Shown: positions 10,690 to 20,543 of the stretch, piece after piece
Layout of the letters: every line of letters starts with the position of its first letter
Position numbering within the stretch: position 1 is the first letter of the stretch
NCBI GenBank assembly: GCA_022539475.1
Contig: VCMS01000007.1
Location: forward strand, 27,011 to 91,010
DNA: 64,000 nt
Direction of reading: 5' to 3'
Source: Gracilaria domingensis
Taxonomy: Eukaryota > Rhodophyta > Florideophyceae > Gracilariales > Gracilariaceae
Program-made: the position numbers and the translations under genes
The notes under the pieces: model-generated
Seen by the model: the letters and a program-made list of their open reading frames with translations, nothing else
Database searches by the model: none
Told to the model about the DNA's origin: nothing

Positions 10690-12316
10690 ACAGGAAAGGT
10701 GGGAGAGATGGAGAATGNATGATCAACTGGGAAGGACAAGAGATGGGTAGACGGCTGATGGTAATCCCGGCGGACAAACATTTTGTCGACGCCTCTTTTA
10801 CCGAACAAAACGTCACGTCCATGCCTTTGGGGAGAGTAGCCATTCGAGACTCACCCTTACGGATAGAGTATGAACATTGGAACAAGGTCTCGACAGCTGA
10901 CAGGTCAAAACCCCTGTCGTTACCGGCACGTCAAGGGCCTAAAGATCATTACTCAAGGGATCCAACTGCTATGACAAATTTCAAGTTATCGCAGGCAACA
11001 GCGAGGAGGTCCATCCCCGTCGTAATTCCCTTGGAGATGAGATGTTCCTGTTCCTAGAATTCACCTCTCCTGGTGGATGGTGTGAACCCTCGACGTGTAT
11101 AATCATCGTCGGTCCGCCGCGATGCGACGCGATGGTGAATCTTGCGCAATTGGAATCTTTGTCAGAGCAATCACTCCATGTCTTGCGGCTGGGCACGTTA
11201 GGCATCAGCCCCGAGCGAAACTTCTTGCGTGTCGGCGGCTTGGTCCTGTGAATGTATCATTTCATCTCCCGGGTCCGGGTGACGTCAGCGAATTTCTGTT
11301 GTCGCGCACGGGTTATTCTGTTCTTCCAAATAGGCTACAGATATAGAGCATCGAGTAAACCCAGATCTTCCGCCGGAGTATCTCGTCGGTTTCCCCAGAT
11401 CCCAGCATTCCTTTACCGCTCGGGATGCCTACCCGTTGATGCGCGTAAGTAATTCTGCCTGCTCTAGATGAGGCGGTGAAGATGAACAGGGTTCCGGAAC
11501 TGCTAACCTCGCGTGCCCCTTCGCCCGTTAAGACGGTATCGCTGGGATATCGGCAATTGACCACCACGCACGTCCCAGGGAGAAGTAACAACAACAAGTA
11601 ACCTGTATGTCCTTCGGCTATAAGGAAGCAGAACTACTGTCGTCTGGTGCGCGACTGATCATGGTGGATACCCTAGTGGTGGCTAAGGTCAAAGGTTAGT
11701 AACGATAAGGGGTTAGGAGAAGGCTGAGGGCCAGCAATGAGGTTTTACTTCCTCGGTGAGGGGAAGTTCCCGGCTTCAGCCTCATCGTCACTACCCGGTC
11801 CTGGGAATGACTCCCGCCGGGCATTCAGCCAATTACAGAGGAGAAGCCCATGACTTTGTCGAGGATAGGCCCGGAGCTTCGACTGTCGCTCGCGTGGCGG
11901 TTTATGTAGCTCTGGGTGCAAGAGTACTTGAGAGAGGTAAATCACAGACATCTCCCATCATCCCTCGCTCGGGCTCCCAGTCACAAACTGGTTATTCCGT
12001 AGGACTCCTCTGAAAGGAGAAGAGGATTTGTGGTCCGGACACTTTCATTCGACAGGCGTGATTATGCGCCATGCCTGCCTAGGGCCACTTCTTCCCTCCG
12101 CCGTTCTATCGAATCGTCGACTCCTCGGGTCATCATCATCCTCGGTCGTCGGAAGGGAGTCAGCTGGCGCTCAAGATATTTGCTCGTGACCCTGAAAGCG
12201 CCGTGTGTCCCTGCTGGTCCGACGTAGCCACCCCTTGGGTCTTCACCCTCCCTAGGGAGGAATTTGTCCGCATGCAGAAGGGATCTGTGTCAACGGCAAT
12301 GATTGCCACCTTATTG
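10690..12316 (-). pseudogene. protease-RT linker and RT start of copy B, decayed
   Basis: The minus-strand sequence aligns piecewise to copy A at about 2880-4100, but frames change every 50-150 nt. Landmarks shared with copy A include the GACGATGAGG.. acidic stretch (about 11790) and the RT lead-in near 10750-10950. No usable long frame exists. Confidence 0.7.
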
Positions 12317-14416
12317 CTATTGAGGGCCCTTCTCCCACGCCGCGCGCGTGCAAACCGACATATCCCTCCAAGATCGGATCTGAAGTCCTGCGGATGTACG
12401 ACCAAGGTGGAAGTTAGGGCCGTTGGAATCTTCAGCCTGAGTCGGTCGACGGGCTTGGTCAGATACTTGAGGTCCTTCGAACGGCCCGGCTTGGGTGGGC
12501 TGCGCTGTCACATTGGCGGGTTCTTCCTCACCATCGTTCTCCTCTTCGCCATCCTGGGATCCTGCGTCCCCATCCCTTTCCATTACTGCCACTAGGGTCA
12601 CTTCGGCGCCACCAGTTGTTCGCTGCTTTGGAAGGGGGAGGTTAGCAAAGTCCTCCGACTCATCTTCAGAGTCAGACGGGATAGCATCAGAGTCTGACGT
12701 GAAATCTTCGCTATCTGTCTCAGACAACGGGACAAATGCTTCTAATCCGGAACGATCGGAGTCGAGTCCTATAACGACGTGCTTCTTGTTGTAACTCATG
12801 GTGACTTCTTGTGTACCAAGATCGATACAGGCATGCAGCTTTTCTAGCGTGGGGTTCCCGATGATTACATCGAAGGGGGGCTTCTCGATAACAAGAAACT
12901 CGAGGGATACTCGGAGGTCATCGAACCTTACAGGAACGCCCTCTAGAGTACCACGAATGCGGGCAACATTGCCATCAGCTACTTTAATCGTCCTTTCAGT
13001 GGGGTTCGGTGTCAGTAGCAGATGGTCCGCTAGTTCTGCTGACATTAGATTCGGGACAGCGCCAGAGTCCAAGAGGGCTTGGGTCATGGTCCCATAGACT
13101 GTAATAGGCACAACCTTAAGACGAGAGTTTTCACGCTCGACCTGGGTCGCATTGATCTTTCTGGTCGTTGAACGGCCAGAGATGATTCGACGCAGATCTT
13201 TCTTGGCCGCATCGGCGTCCCCGCGAATGAGTTGACCGAATGTGAGCCCGGTCGGGGCATTCGCGAGCTCCTCCATTACGTTATACTTTCCGGCGTGCTC
13301 CTGGAGCATTGACTTACCAGAGAGCTTCTTTGTGGAGGCCTTCTTAGGCTTCCCGGATCGATTACGCGTAGCTGAGCGAATCAAGCGAAATGGGGTGTCG
13401 CTTGCTGGGTTCAGAAGCTCCTTGACACCAACCCGATGTTCCAGGCGGGCCTGCTTTGGCAATGGGGCGCCATCAGCGGCTCGTTTGGCCATCGCTACAG
13501 TCTCGCGATCCTGAACGTCATCCTCGGTGACTACAGAAACTTGGTTGGGTCTGGGAACTTCCGGGATTTCTTTCTGATTTTCGGCATCGAAACGGACCTT
13601 CTTTTCCGAATGGCGCTTCCAACACGTTGCGATGGAATGTCCCATCTTTCCACAACCCCCACAACGCGTATCGCGATGCGGATTCTGTGGACAGCGAGTA
13701 GAAAAGTGACCAGGCTTCTGACAGTAGCCACAAACTTGCTCTCCATCAGCCTTCGGAGGTGGTCCTGACTTCTTCTTCATCAAGAGAGTGAGTTCTGCAA
13801 GCTGACTAGCTAGCTGATCCACCTTGTCTGCAGTGGGATCCCTATCAGAAGGGTCGACGGGCCTCCTTTGTAACACTTTCTTCGGAGGAGGCATAAACGC
13901 CAGTGAACCACCTGCTCCGAGGGCCTTTTTGCCGGCCACAAAGGATTTGATGAGGTCTTTCAACGACTTATAGTCGCTTGCTCCGCGGAATATCACAAAC
14001 TGAGCTAGGTCTGCGTACTCCATAACCGCTTTACGGAGAAGGCCGAACTTGGCCTTCGCGTTGAACTCGGCCTTGTCGAAGCAAGCGTCCATGCGCTGGA
14101 GGGAACCAAGGAGATCACCGTAGTCCAAACGGGCAGTCACAGCTTCTCGGATATACTCCTCGGGTTCCTCAGCAGCGCCAAAGCGATCGAGCAGGGACTT
14201 CTTAACTGATATGTAGTTGGCCGCGTTCGGGGTGAGCACGCCCTCTACAGAGAAATTATTATAATAATGATCAAAGGCGTCACCACTTAGGAAGCCCAAG
14301 ATTTCGGAGGAACGCTCCTCATCAGGCTTTCCACGGGTGGCAACGTTCTCGAAGAAAAAGAGAAATCGACGAACATCGGAATTGTATCCGTCGAAGAGAG
14401 GCGTCGAGGTGTCCAT
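12317..14416 (-). CDS. gag-pro: Gag-protease polyprotein of copy B
   Basis: I start at the ATG at 14416 (MDTSTPLFDG), 20 nt after the PBS, although the frame is open further upstream into the LTR. The ~699-residue product has a retrotransposon capsid-like region (about residues 10-180, rich in helices). Two CCHC zinc knuckles follow (CGYCQKPGHFSTRC and CGGCGKMGHSIATC) for RNA binding, then a basic linker, an aspartic protease domain with the LLDSGA active site, and an acidic Ser/Asp-rich tail. Gag and protease share one frame. The last ~45 residues probably diverge after a frameshift near 12440, because copy A reads differently there. It would form virus-like particles and process the polyprotein in the cytoplasm. 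Confidence 0.85.
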   Translation of the reverse strand: MDTSTPLFDGYNSDVRRFLFFFENVATRGKPDEERSSEILGFLSGDAFDHYYNNFSVEGVLTPNAANYISVKKSLLDRFGAAEEPEEYIREAVTARLDYGDLLGSLQRMDACFDKAEFNAKAKFGLLRKAVMEYADLAQFVIFRGASDYKSLKDLIKSFVAGKKALGAGGSLAFMPPPKKVLQRRPVDPSDRDPTADKVDQLASQLAELTLLMKKKSGPPPKADGEQVCGYCQKPGHFSTRCPQNPHRDTRCGGCGKMGHSIATCWKRHSEKKVRFDAENQKEIPEVPRPNQVSVVTEDDVQDRETVAMAKRAADGAPLPKQARLEHRVGVKELLNPASDTPFRLIRSATRNRSGKPKKASTKKLSGKSMLQEHAGKYNVMEELANAPTGLTFGQLIRGDADAAKKDLRRIISGRSTTRKINATQVERENSRLKVVPITVYGTMTQALLDSGAVPNLMSAELADHLLLTPNPTERTIKVADGNVARIRGTLEGVPVRFDDLRVSLEFLVIEKPPFDVIIGNPTLEKLHACIDLGTQEVTMSYNKKHVVIGLDSDRSGLEAFVPLSETDSEDFTSDSDAIPSDSEDESEDFANLPLPKQRTTGGAEVTLVAVMERDGDAGSQDGEEENDGEEEPANVTAQPTQAGPFEGPQVSDQARRPTQAEDSNGPNFHLGRTSAGLQIRSWRDMSVCTRAAWEKGPQ

Positions 14417-14435
14417 AGTATCGGGGCCAAGGGCA

Positions 14436-14452
14436 CCTCGGCGAGAGTACCA
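14436..14452 (-). other. primer binding site of copy B
   Basis: On the minus strand, TGGTACTCTCGCCGAGG directly follows the LTR end TTTTCA, without the extra base seen in copy A. It is complementary to a tRNA 3' end with CCA. Confidence 0.75.
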
Positions 14453-16367
14453 TGAAAACGCCATTTTTGTGATGGCGCCGGCGGTTACAGCCAAAGGGGG
14501 CAAAAACAATGAAAATAAAGTTTGCTCTCGTAGAGTACCAGTCCAATCGGACGAAGAAGCACTAGCCAAATATAAGCTTACGTAGATAGAGTGCGGCAGA
14601 AGCCAAACAACAAAGCACGAACACAAGAACAGAAGAGGGATACCAAACGATAGGCGAGAAGATAAAGAAGAACAAACAAGGATAATATATGTAATGAGAT
14701 ATGAATAGAAATGTGTCACAACTGGACAATGAAAAGAGAGACCTGTGCTCTAATAGATAGTATTGTTCTTCTTCCTAAGGGTCGCACGATGGCGACGGCT
14801 TCTGTCGTGCACACGCAGATCGTGAGCTTCGGAGAACTTGATGTCACAAACCTCGCAGTGGATGTCCTGCTCGGTGTAGTTGGCGCGACGTACGGCTCTA
14901 CGATGGCGTCGGCCTGCTTGGTGAACTTCAAGCTGGCGTTGACTCTGAACCTTAATGTCGCAGACGCGGCAGCGCTTTAGGATTTGCTTACGTGGCGGGG
15001 GGTTACGACGGCGCTTCTCCTTCTGGTGGGCTACACGAAAGATGTGGCGCTCGCGTGGCCCGTCAAGAGGCTGAACAGCCGACTTCTTTATCTGAGGAAC
15101 GGGATCGGGGACTTCTTCTATACGCTCGTCCGGATCGACCACGGACGAATACTCGCTGGATGAAACGATAGACCTTGGCACTTGATGTGAAACAAACGAA
15201 ACGTTAGTAGTCACACAAAATGCCAAAAGAGTAGCTGTAGACAACTTACTCTTGAACGATTGCCTCAGGGCCGTAGGTTAAGGACAACCTTACGCTGTAT
15301 CACACAGTGCGTCTAGCAACAACAGGTGCAAAGCAACACTATGTGAGGAACAGAATCGCAACGCGAAAGAACCAGCAAAACCAGGGACCAAGGCCGAAAC
15401 GGGAAGCAATAGAACGGATGCAGGCAGCAGAAGGCCGCCAAACAGCAAGAAACGGGGAACAAACGAAGATGACAACGACAACGGTAGTTCGGGAAAGACA
15501 GAATGGCAGATGGAACAACAACAGCGAAAGAAACCAACGAAGGGAACAAAAGAGACAAGAAAGGCCAAACAAAGCGGATAATGAAAGGCAGAGTCACGCC
15601 TTCACAAGTCTAACCCAATGGAAGGGTGGTGCAGACGCTTTGCCTACTCACACAGGACGCGCCCAGACAGAGGGTCAGTGTGAGTGGCAGTGAGCGAGGG
15701 AGGGCGGTGAGACCAGGCCGCCAAGGGGAGAAGTAGAGAGAGAAGTAGGGGATGAGGAAAGGTTGAGGACGACAAAGGGAAAAGGAGAGAGGTTGGAAGG
15801 TTGTGGGGGGGGTGGGGGGGGGAGGTCGTCGAAGGGAAGTGGTCTGGCCGGAGTTGAGTCGGAGGCGACTGCTCCGGCCCTTTTATGCACAACCGCACCG
15901 TCGATTCCAGGCGGGAATCGACGGTACGGTTGGCTTGGCCAATGGATGCGTTGTATCTACCGTACTAGCCTATAAGAGGCGTAGGTGGTAGATACTTTAA
16001 GCGCATATGCCGCCACAGGGGGCGCCTACGCAACGCAGTACACAGCGTGGAATGCACGTGTATTTGCGCAAGCGCAGGCGCCTCCTGTGGGTGACCACGA
16101 ATTTGGCAATTGACAGCCGATGAGGTCGGGTGGTCAGCGTTGGAGCGCTCTCTGCCACTTAAGTAGACAATCTCATGTCGCCCTGCTTGTAGTGCGGCGC
16201 CTCCTGGCCACACGCAAGGTAGATTCTGCGTAGAAAACTAACTAAACCTAAGATAGGATTAACTATAATAAAGCATTTTTAAACTATATTCTGTATTACC
16301 GCTGCGTTGGGCACAACGCAGGAGTGTAGACACGCACACCTGTCCGTGTACCGTTTGACGGGCCACA
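14453..16367 (-). repeat. 5' LTR of copy B (1.9 kb)
   Basis: Read on the minus strand it runs TGTGGCCCGTC to TTTTCA. It contains, in order, a U3 part with a hairpin, CATAAAAG, a pyrimidine-rich leader that is open in several frames, a putative 69-nt intron, and a zinc-finger ORF ending 297 nt before the LTR end. It matches 7016-8922. Confidence 0.92.
14750..15250 (-). CDS. LTR-encoded two-zinc-finger protein (spliced start)
   Basis: The frame 14750-15244 has no useful ATG in its 5' part. A consensus intron ends just before it: donor GTAAGT at 15249, branch-like TACTAAC, acceptor CAAG ending at 15181. Joining A at 15250 to TG at 15180 makes an ATG exactly in frame, giving 143 residues. The product is basic and has two C2H2 fingers of the spacing C-x2-C-x12-H-x5-H at residues 71-93 (CRVCDIKVQS..) and 109-131 (CEVCDIKFSE..), typical of JAZ/matrin/U1C-type fingers that often bind double-stranded RNA. 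In the element's transcript it would be the first ORF, upstream of gag. Expression, splicing and RNA binding are inference. A non-functional open frame is the alternative. Confidence 0.6.
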   Translation of the reverse strand, partial: SKLSTATLLAFCVTTNVSFVSHQVPRSIVSSSEYSSVVDPDERIEEVPDPVPQIKKSAVQPLDGPRERHIFRVAHQKEKRRRNPPPRKQILKRCRVCDIKVQSQRQLEVHQAGRRHRRAVRRANYTEQDIHCEVCDIKFSEAHDLRVHDRSRRHRATLRKKNNTIY

Positions 16368-16789
16368 GCACCATTGTCTAGGACAGTAGCGAGAAGGTTG
16401 CTGTCTCCCACATAAACCTCGAAAGAGGCAAATGCGTTTGTTCCTTTTCTCTCGCGCGATGGCTCACCGCTCTGCTGCGAAAATGCAAATGCCCTTTGAA
16501 CACGTCATCACTTCCCACCAGCTAAACCGTGCCGCAACATTTTCAACGCGTTACAGTCTGCGTGCAGTGTTGCCAACTCAATACTGAATTATTGTCTGAT
16601 CTACTGTACCTTCGTACAACCCTGAATCTTTCTTGGGAACCCGTCTCTGTCGGGTTGTATCAATCGTCTTGCCTCTCAGTAACAGGTTCGAAAGGCGATT
16701 GTTGCAAGTTCTTCAGTCTTCTTGCTGGAAATCTATTTCTGCTCAGTAACCACTAACAACATCTGTAACAGGTGATTCCGCTGAACAAA
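16368..16789. other. upstream region of the PhyH gene
   Basis: This is host DNA after the LTR of copy B. No gene is seen. An AG at 16770-16771 preceded by pyrimidines could be a 5'UTR splice acceptor, but this is weak. Confidence 0.4.
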
Positions 16790-17816
16790 ATGACTTCACT
16801 GACCGAGGAACAGAAACTGTCATTCATTCGCGACGGGTATATAATTCTGCCTCAAATCGTCTCCATCGGTCTCATTCAAGCCGCACTTGCTCACTGCGAC
16901 GCAGCCTATGCCGCAAACCATTACAACACTCCAAAGCACGACAGCGGGGTCAAACCGACGCCTTCGTTCTGGCGCTCCGTGAAGTCGGCCCGCCCCGTAA
17001 CTGATCTCTTCTACGAGAGCGGACTTATGCAAGTAGCGGAGCAACTGTTGGGAGCTTCAAATGTGGATATTCTAAACGATGATGGCCAAATTGCTTACAC
17101 TTTACCAAATCCTGATAGTGAGCTCAGTCTTCATGAACAACATCCGAAACAGAAATGGCATATTGACACTCCGCTTGGAGAGTATATCAACCGAGGAGCA
17201 GATTTTGTACTAATTGTGGGCGTGGCGCTAAGCGAAGGACAAGAGGTGGATGAAAACCGTGGGCAGTTTACCGTATGGCCGGGTAAGTTGACTTTTTGCC
17301 AACATTAGTTACAACAAGTACGCGTTTAGAAAAAGTGCGTCTAACTGTTTTGTGGGCGAGGACGTTATGACACTATGGACTCAGGTTCGCATCTCATCAC
17401 ACATGCAACGATGCGCGAAGTCGTCGAAACGGTACGTTGAATGTTGATCATGAACGATTGTAGTGAAAAGAAGGTGAACTGACGTGTTTTTTGATCAGGA
17501 AGCGGCGGAACACGTAATCTCGACGTTTAAGTCAAGAAAAGCTGATGTCGGAATGGCCGAACGAGTGCTCGTAAAAAGCGGCGATGCGTTTATAGCGCAC
17601 CAACGTTTAGCACATGCACCGGGGGTGAACGCGTGGAGTGAGATTCGGAAGAACATCTACTTTCGCGTTCGGCACAAAAACCACGACGACCTGCTGGACG
17701 AATTCAGCTTGGCGGCGGCCCCTTGGGTTGGATTTGAGGGGATAGCGGATGCTGTTGAGTCTGAAGCCAGCTCGGAACGGATGCATGGACATGATCGCTT
17801 TAAGGTTGAGCTGTAA
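16790..17816 (+). CDS. phytanoyl-CoA dioxygenase (PhyH) family protein
   Basis: This family is Fe(II)/2-oxoglutarate-dependent oxygenases with a jelly-roll core. I place three exons: 16790-17282, 17385-17431 and 17499-17816. The introns are 102 and 67 nt with GT..AG ends, and joining them restores one frame of 285 residues. The N-terminus (LTEEQKLSFIRDGYIILP) is the usual PhyH opening. The metal-binding HxD is in KWHIDTPLG. The middle exon supplies the conserved SHLITH turn. The distal His is in HQRLAHAPGVN, and an Arg for 2-oxoglutarate follows in IYFRVRH. The start is the ATG at 16790; an in-frame GTG lies 18 nt upstream. The substrate cannot be told from sequence. Confidence 0.88.
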
Positions 17817-18066
17817 CTTTTGATTGTATTAATCCGCGGCAGCGAACACACGTTAGAACGAGTACGTGTCTAACTGGAAGTCTTACAGCAAATTGGCAAT
17901 GCGCAACCCGCTGCTTTGTCCACAAGCACGCAAACGACTTGTTCAGTGTTGGACGCCTCTGAATAGAATTTCTACGATGATCATAACAATTTAGCCACGG
18001 GAAATAGCAAAATGTGACAGTCTGTGGCGATGGAATTAGCATTATAGAACAAATTAGTTTACAGAG
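17817..18066. other. 3' flank of PhyH gene
   Basis: No ORF of note. The sequence leads into a long hairpin at 18067. Confidence 0.4.
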
Positions 18067-18195
18067 CTGCTGAAGTTTTGTAGGGGGATTATACGCTCGA
18101 GGTCGGTCTCACCGTGATCCGAGGCGTTCGAGTCAAACGGGGCTTTCACTACCTATGCTTCTACCTTGGTATAATCCTCCGGCGAGTTTCAGCAG
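18067..18195 (+). ncRNA. candidate structured RNA (long two-part hairpin)
   Basis: CTGCTGAA (18067-18074) pairs with TTCAGCAG (18188-18195). After an 8x7 internal loop, GGGGGATTATAC (18083-18094) pairs with GTATAATCCTCC (18169-18180) over 12 positions, one of them a G-U pair that works only in RNA of this strand. Inside, CTCGAG (18096-18101) can pair with TTCGAG (18127-18132), again with one G-U. The region is not coding. It could be a small RNA gene, a 3' processing hairpin of the PhyH transcript, or a foldback transposon. I see no tRNA cloverleaf. Confidence 0.35.
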
Positions 18196-18809
18196 GAACG
18201 CCCCCAGGGAGGCCCGCCGGGCCTTAGCCTTACCCAGAACCTTACTCGAATAAGTTTTAAGCAGATTAGCAGATTCGGCAGCCCGGCCGGCAGAATCACC
18301 GATGAAGTTGGCTGGGAATTTGTTCCTACCTCATGGTGCAGTCGAAAGTTTGCCTTCCATTTGGGCAACATCCTGTTGTATCATCATTACCTTCGTTTAA
18401 GCGCAAAAAATCAGTAGAGATATCATATCAGATGACGGCAGCTTCACTTGGAAATATACAGCACTACATGTCACAGAAGGCATGGCTACAAACAAGCGGC
18501 GCGCTATGAGCGCGCGCCAGGCGCCCCGCCCATAAAAGTGTAGAATAAGGTTACGCTAACGAATCGGCTACCTTCGGAAAAAATAAAAAAAATGCGCGCG
18601 CAAATAAGCAAAAAGTTGCACCTCAACCGCGCGCGCTGCACGCAACGGCGCAGATCCCATCCTTCTCACCATGACCACGCCCGCCTCGCGAGGCCACACT
18701 TCTTCAATCACTCCCTCACCAACACATAATCAGTTGCCGATACGCAACACCTCCTGCGTCCCCACGCACAGAGTCTACTCCCACAAACGTTTTCCGCCGT
18801 CCCGCTCCT
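18196..18809. other. intergenic, convergent 3' region
   Basis: No gene is recognised. The stretch 18500-18660 is rich in GCGC and A-runs. The C2-domain gene ends at 18810 from the other side. Confidence 0.5.
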
Positions 18810-20147
18810 CTACCTCGGCGCGCGCATCAGCAGCGACAGGCAGAAATATCTCGGCTCCGGTGAGCACTCCTTGTACTTGATGACCGCCTTCCCCACCACG
18901 TTCGCCCTCATCTTCACAGGCGACGCCGAGCCCAACTCGCGTTGCTGCAGCTCCTTCGCCGTGAACTCGGTATCAGCAATCATGTCGAAGCCGGCATTGG
19001 CGCCCTTGTCCTCGAACAGCGTCAACTTGAGCCGCGTTGTGTTTCCTTCCACCAGTATATCGCCTCCAGGTAGTGAGAAGAAGCGCTTTGCTTCCCTCAG
19101 TCCAATCGCGGCCCCTACCCGCTCCAACACGCTCATGGAGCCTCCGTCGCCCTCACCGCTTCCATCCTCTGAGTCGTCCAAGATCATGCCCGGTTTCGCC
19201 AGCAATCTACGACACGAGAAGTAGTTGTACTCCAGACTGCCGCCGTCCTTCTTTGTGCGAATCATGCCCACCGTACCCGACCGATACAGCAGCGTCCACA
19301 GGTCGGACTTGGGCTCATTGTCCACAATGGCATGGATGGTGTAGAACATGCGTTTGACGTAGCTGTGCGAGAGAGCCTTCGCCCTCAGTATGCGACTGCA
19401 CTGCACATCCAGCCGATACTGTGTTGCTTCATCTTCCACACAAAGCGCGGTCAGCAGCAGGCTGCCCACAGGAATCCTACTGCTCTTCTTGTGATCCTTG
19501 TCCGAGGCGGCCACAAACGAGAGCGGAAACGAGAGCGGCTTGCCCTTTGCCGCGGCCAAGACGCTCACGGGCGACTCTGCGGTGCCAATAAGTCGCTGTT
19601 TGTCCATGGAATGCTTGGTGCAGTCGTAAAAGGCCACTTTGAGACACTGCGGCCTGCGAATGTCAAACTGCACCTCAAAGTGCTTTGCAAACTCAACGTC
19701 GCGCCCCTCCTTCCTCGCCGCCTCCGTGACGCCCAACGCACGCCAGGACGACCGTCTGACGCGCGTGCCATCGCTCCTGACGTGCACGGTGGGCACCCTC
19801 GGCGCCGTATAGCGGGCGGCCACGTGCGGCGCCCGCAGCGTATTGGTCCTCCTGGCGTTCTTCATCTGACTCGCCGTGCGCTTGACCAGCACGCTGTCGA
19901 CGACGGCGGAGCTGCCGCCTCGCATGCACTCCTCGGCCAGCACGCGCGTCTCGTCGCAGAGGTACAGCACGGCGTAGCCGGCGCGCGAGCGGCGGTCCGG
20001 CTCCGGCAGATCCCTGGCCGCCACGTACAATCTCAGCAGCGCGGACGCCGGCAGCGAGGCGTGCGTGGAGCAAGAGGTGCTCAGCGACATGTTGGGCAGA
20101 ACGGTGATGTTAGCGGGCGACGGCGGGGCGGCGCGCATCTTGGCCAT
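18810..20147 (-). CDS. C2-domain protein, copine-like
   Basis: C2 domains bind phospholipid membranes, often with calcium. The chosen ATG at 20147 (MAKMRAAPPS) gives 445 residues. The frame is open further upstream but only through GC-repeat sequence. A first C2 domain spans about residues 35-240 (LLRLYVAARDLP, ..LKVAFYDCTKH, LIGTAE), with a long basic insertion near 90-160. A second spans about 275-430 (RLDVQCSRILRAK, YTIHAIV, LKLTLFED, YKECSPEPRYFCLSL). The two-C2 layout and the order of strands resemble copines, but no von Willebrand A domain follows. The classic five calcium-binding aspartates are not obvious in the first domain. It is divergently arranged with the hydrolase at 20544. Confidence 0.75.
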   Translation of the reverse strand: MAKMRAAPPSPANITVLPNMSLSTSCSTHASLPASALLRLYVAARDLPEPDRRSRAGYAVLYLCDETRVLAEECMRGGSSAVVDSVLVKRTASQMKNARRTNTLRAPHVAARYTAPRVPTVHVRSDGTRVRRSSWRALGVTEAARKEGRDVEFAKHFEVQFDIRRPQCLKVAFYDCTKHSMDKQRLIGTAESPVSVLAAAKGKPLSFPLSFVAASDKDHKKSSRIPVGSLLLTALCVEDEATQYRLDVQCSRILRAKALSHSYVKRMFYTIHAIVDNEPKSDLWTLLYRSGTVGMIRTKKDGGSLEYNYFSCRRLLAKPGMILDDSEDGSGEGDGGSMSVLERVGAAIGLREAKRFFSLPGGDILVEGNTTRLKLTLFEDKGANAGFDMIADTEFTAKELQQRELGSASPVKMRANVVGKAVIKYKECSPEPRYFCLSLLMRAPR

Positions 20148-20543
20148 GGCGACGCCAAGCAGCGCGTTTATGCACCACGCGCGCGCGCGCTGGCGCGCGC
20201 GCGCCGGCACTTTAGCGCCGCGCGCGGCAGCCGCGCGCACGTGCAGCGCGCCAGCGGCTGTGCGGTGGCGTGCGCGCGCCGCGCGCACGCCACCGCACAG
20301 CCCTAAGTGCTCGGCGCGGCCAGCAACGGCGCGCCGCGAGCGCCAATGGGCGGCGCGCTTCAAAGCGTGACGCGGCTGCACGCCGCAGACGCCCAATGCG
20401 CTTTCCTCCCGCGCCGAGACCCCCCTCCGCCCCCCCCGCAGCGCAGCTCCGCCGCCGCCGCCCACCGCCGCCCGCCGCCGCCGCCCGCCGCCGCCGCCCG
20501 CCGCCGCCGCCCGCCGCCGCCGCCGCTGTCGCCTCCGTTCGCC
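20148..20543. promoter_or_regulatory. GC-rich divergent promoter with perfect palindrome
   Basis: This separates two divergent start codons by 396 bp. It holds GCGC runs, a perfect 22-bp inverted repeat with a 3-nt spacer (20256-20277 and 20281-20302, beginning GGCTGTGCGGTGGCGTGCGC), a CCAAT motif near 20343 and a (GCCGCC)n tract at 20448-20525. Similar GC blocks stand upstream of the VOC and RAD6 genes. A promoter role is inferred from position. Confidence 0.5.
20256..20302. repeat. perfect 22-bp inverted repeat
   Basis: Left arm 20256-20277, spacer GCC, right arm 20281-20302; all 22 positions pair. Confidence 0.9.

Larger units (their letters stand above)
10690..16367 (-). mobile_element. 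Ty3/gypsy LTR retrotransposon, copy B, truncated
   Basis: This is the same family as copy A in opposite orientation. Reading leftwards it has LTR (16367-14453), PBS, gag-protease, then the start of reverse transcriptase. Similarity to copy A can be followed to about 10700 (the KEA..AGI segment before the RT catalytic core), then stops. A single N lies at 10718. RNase H, integrase and the second LTR are missing, so the element is truncated on this side. Confidence 0.9.

Noticed and set aside
19332-20306. 324-codon ORF on the plus strand
   Set aside because: It is antisense to the C2-domain gene and to GC-repeat DNA; the minus frame carries the recognisable domains.
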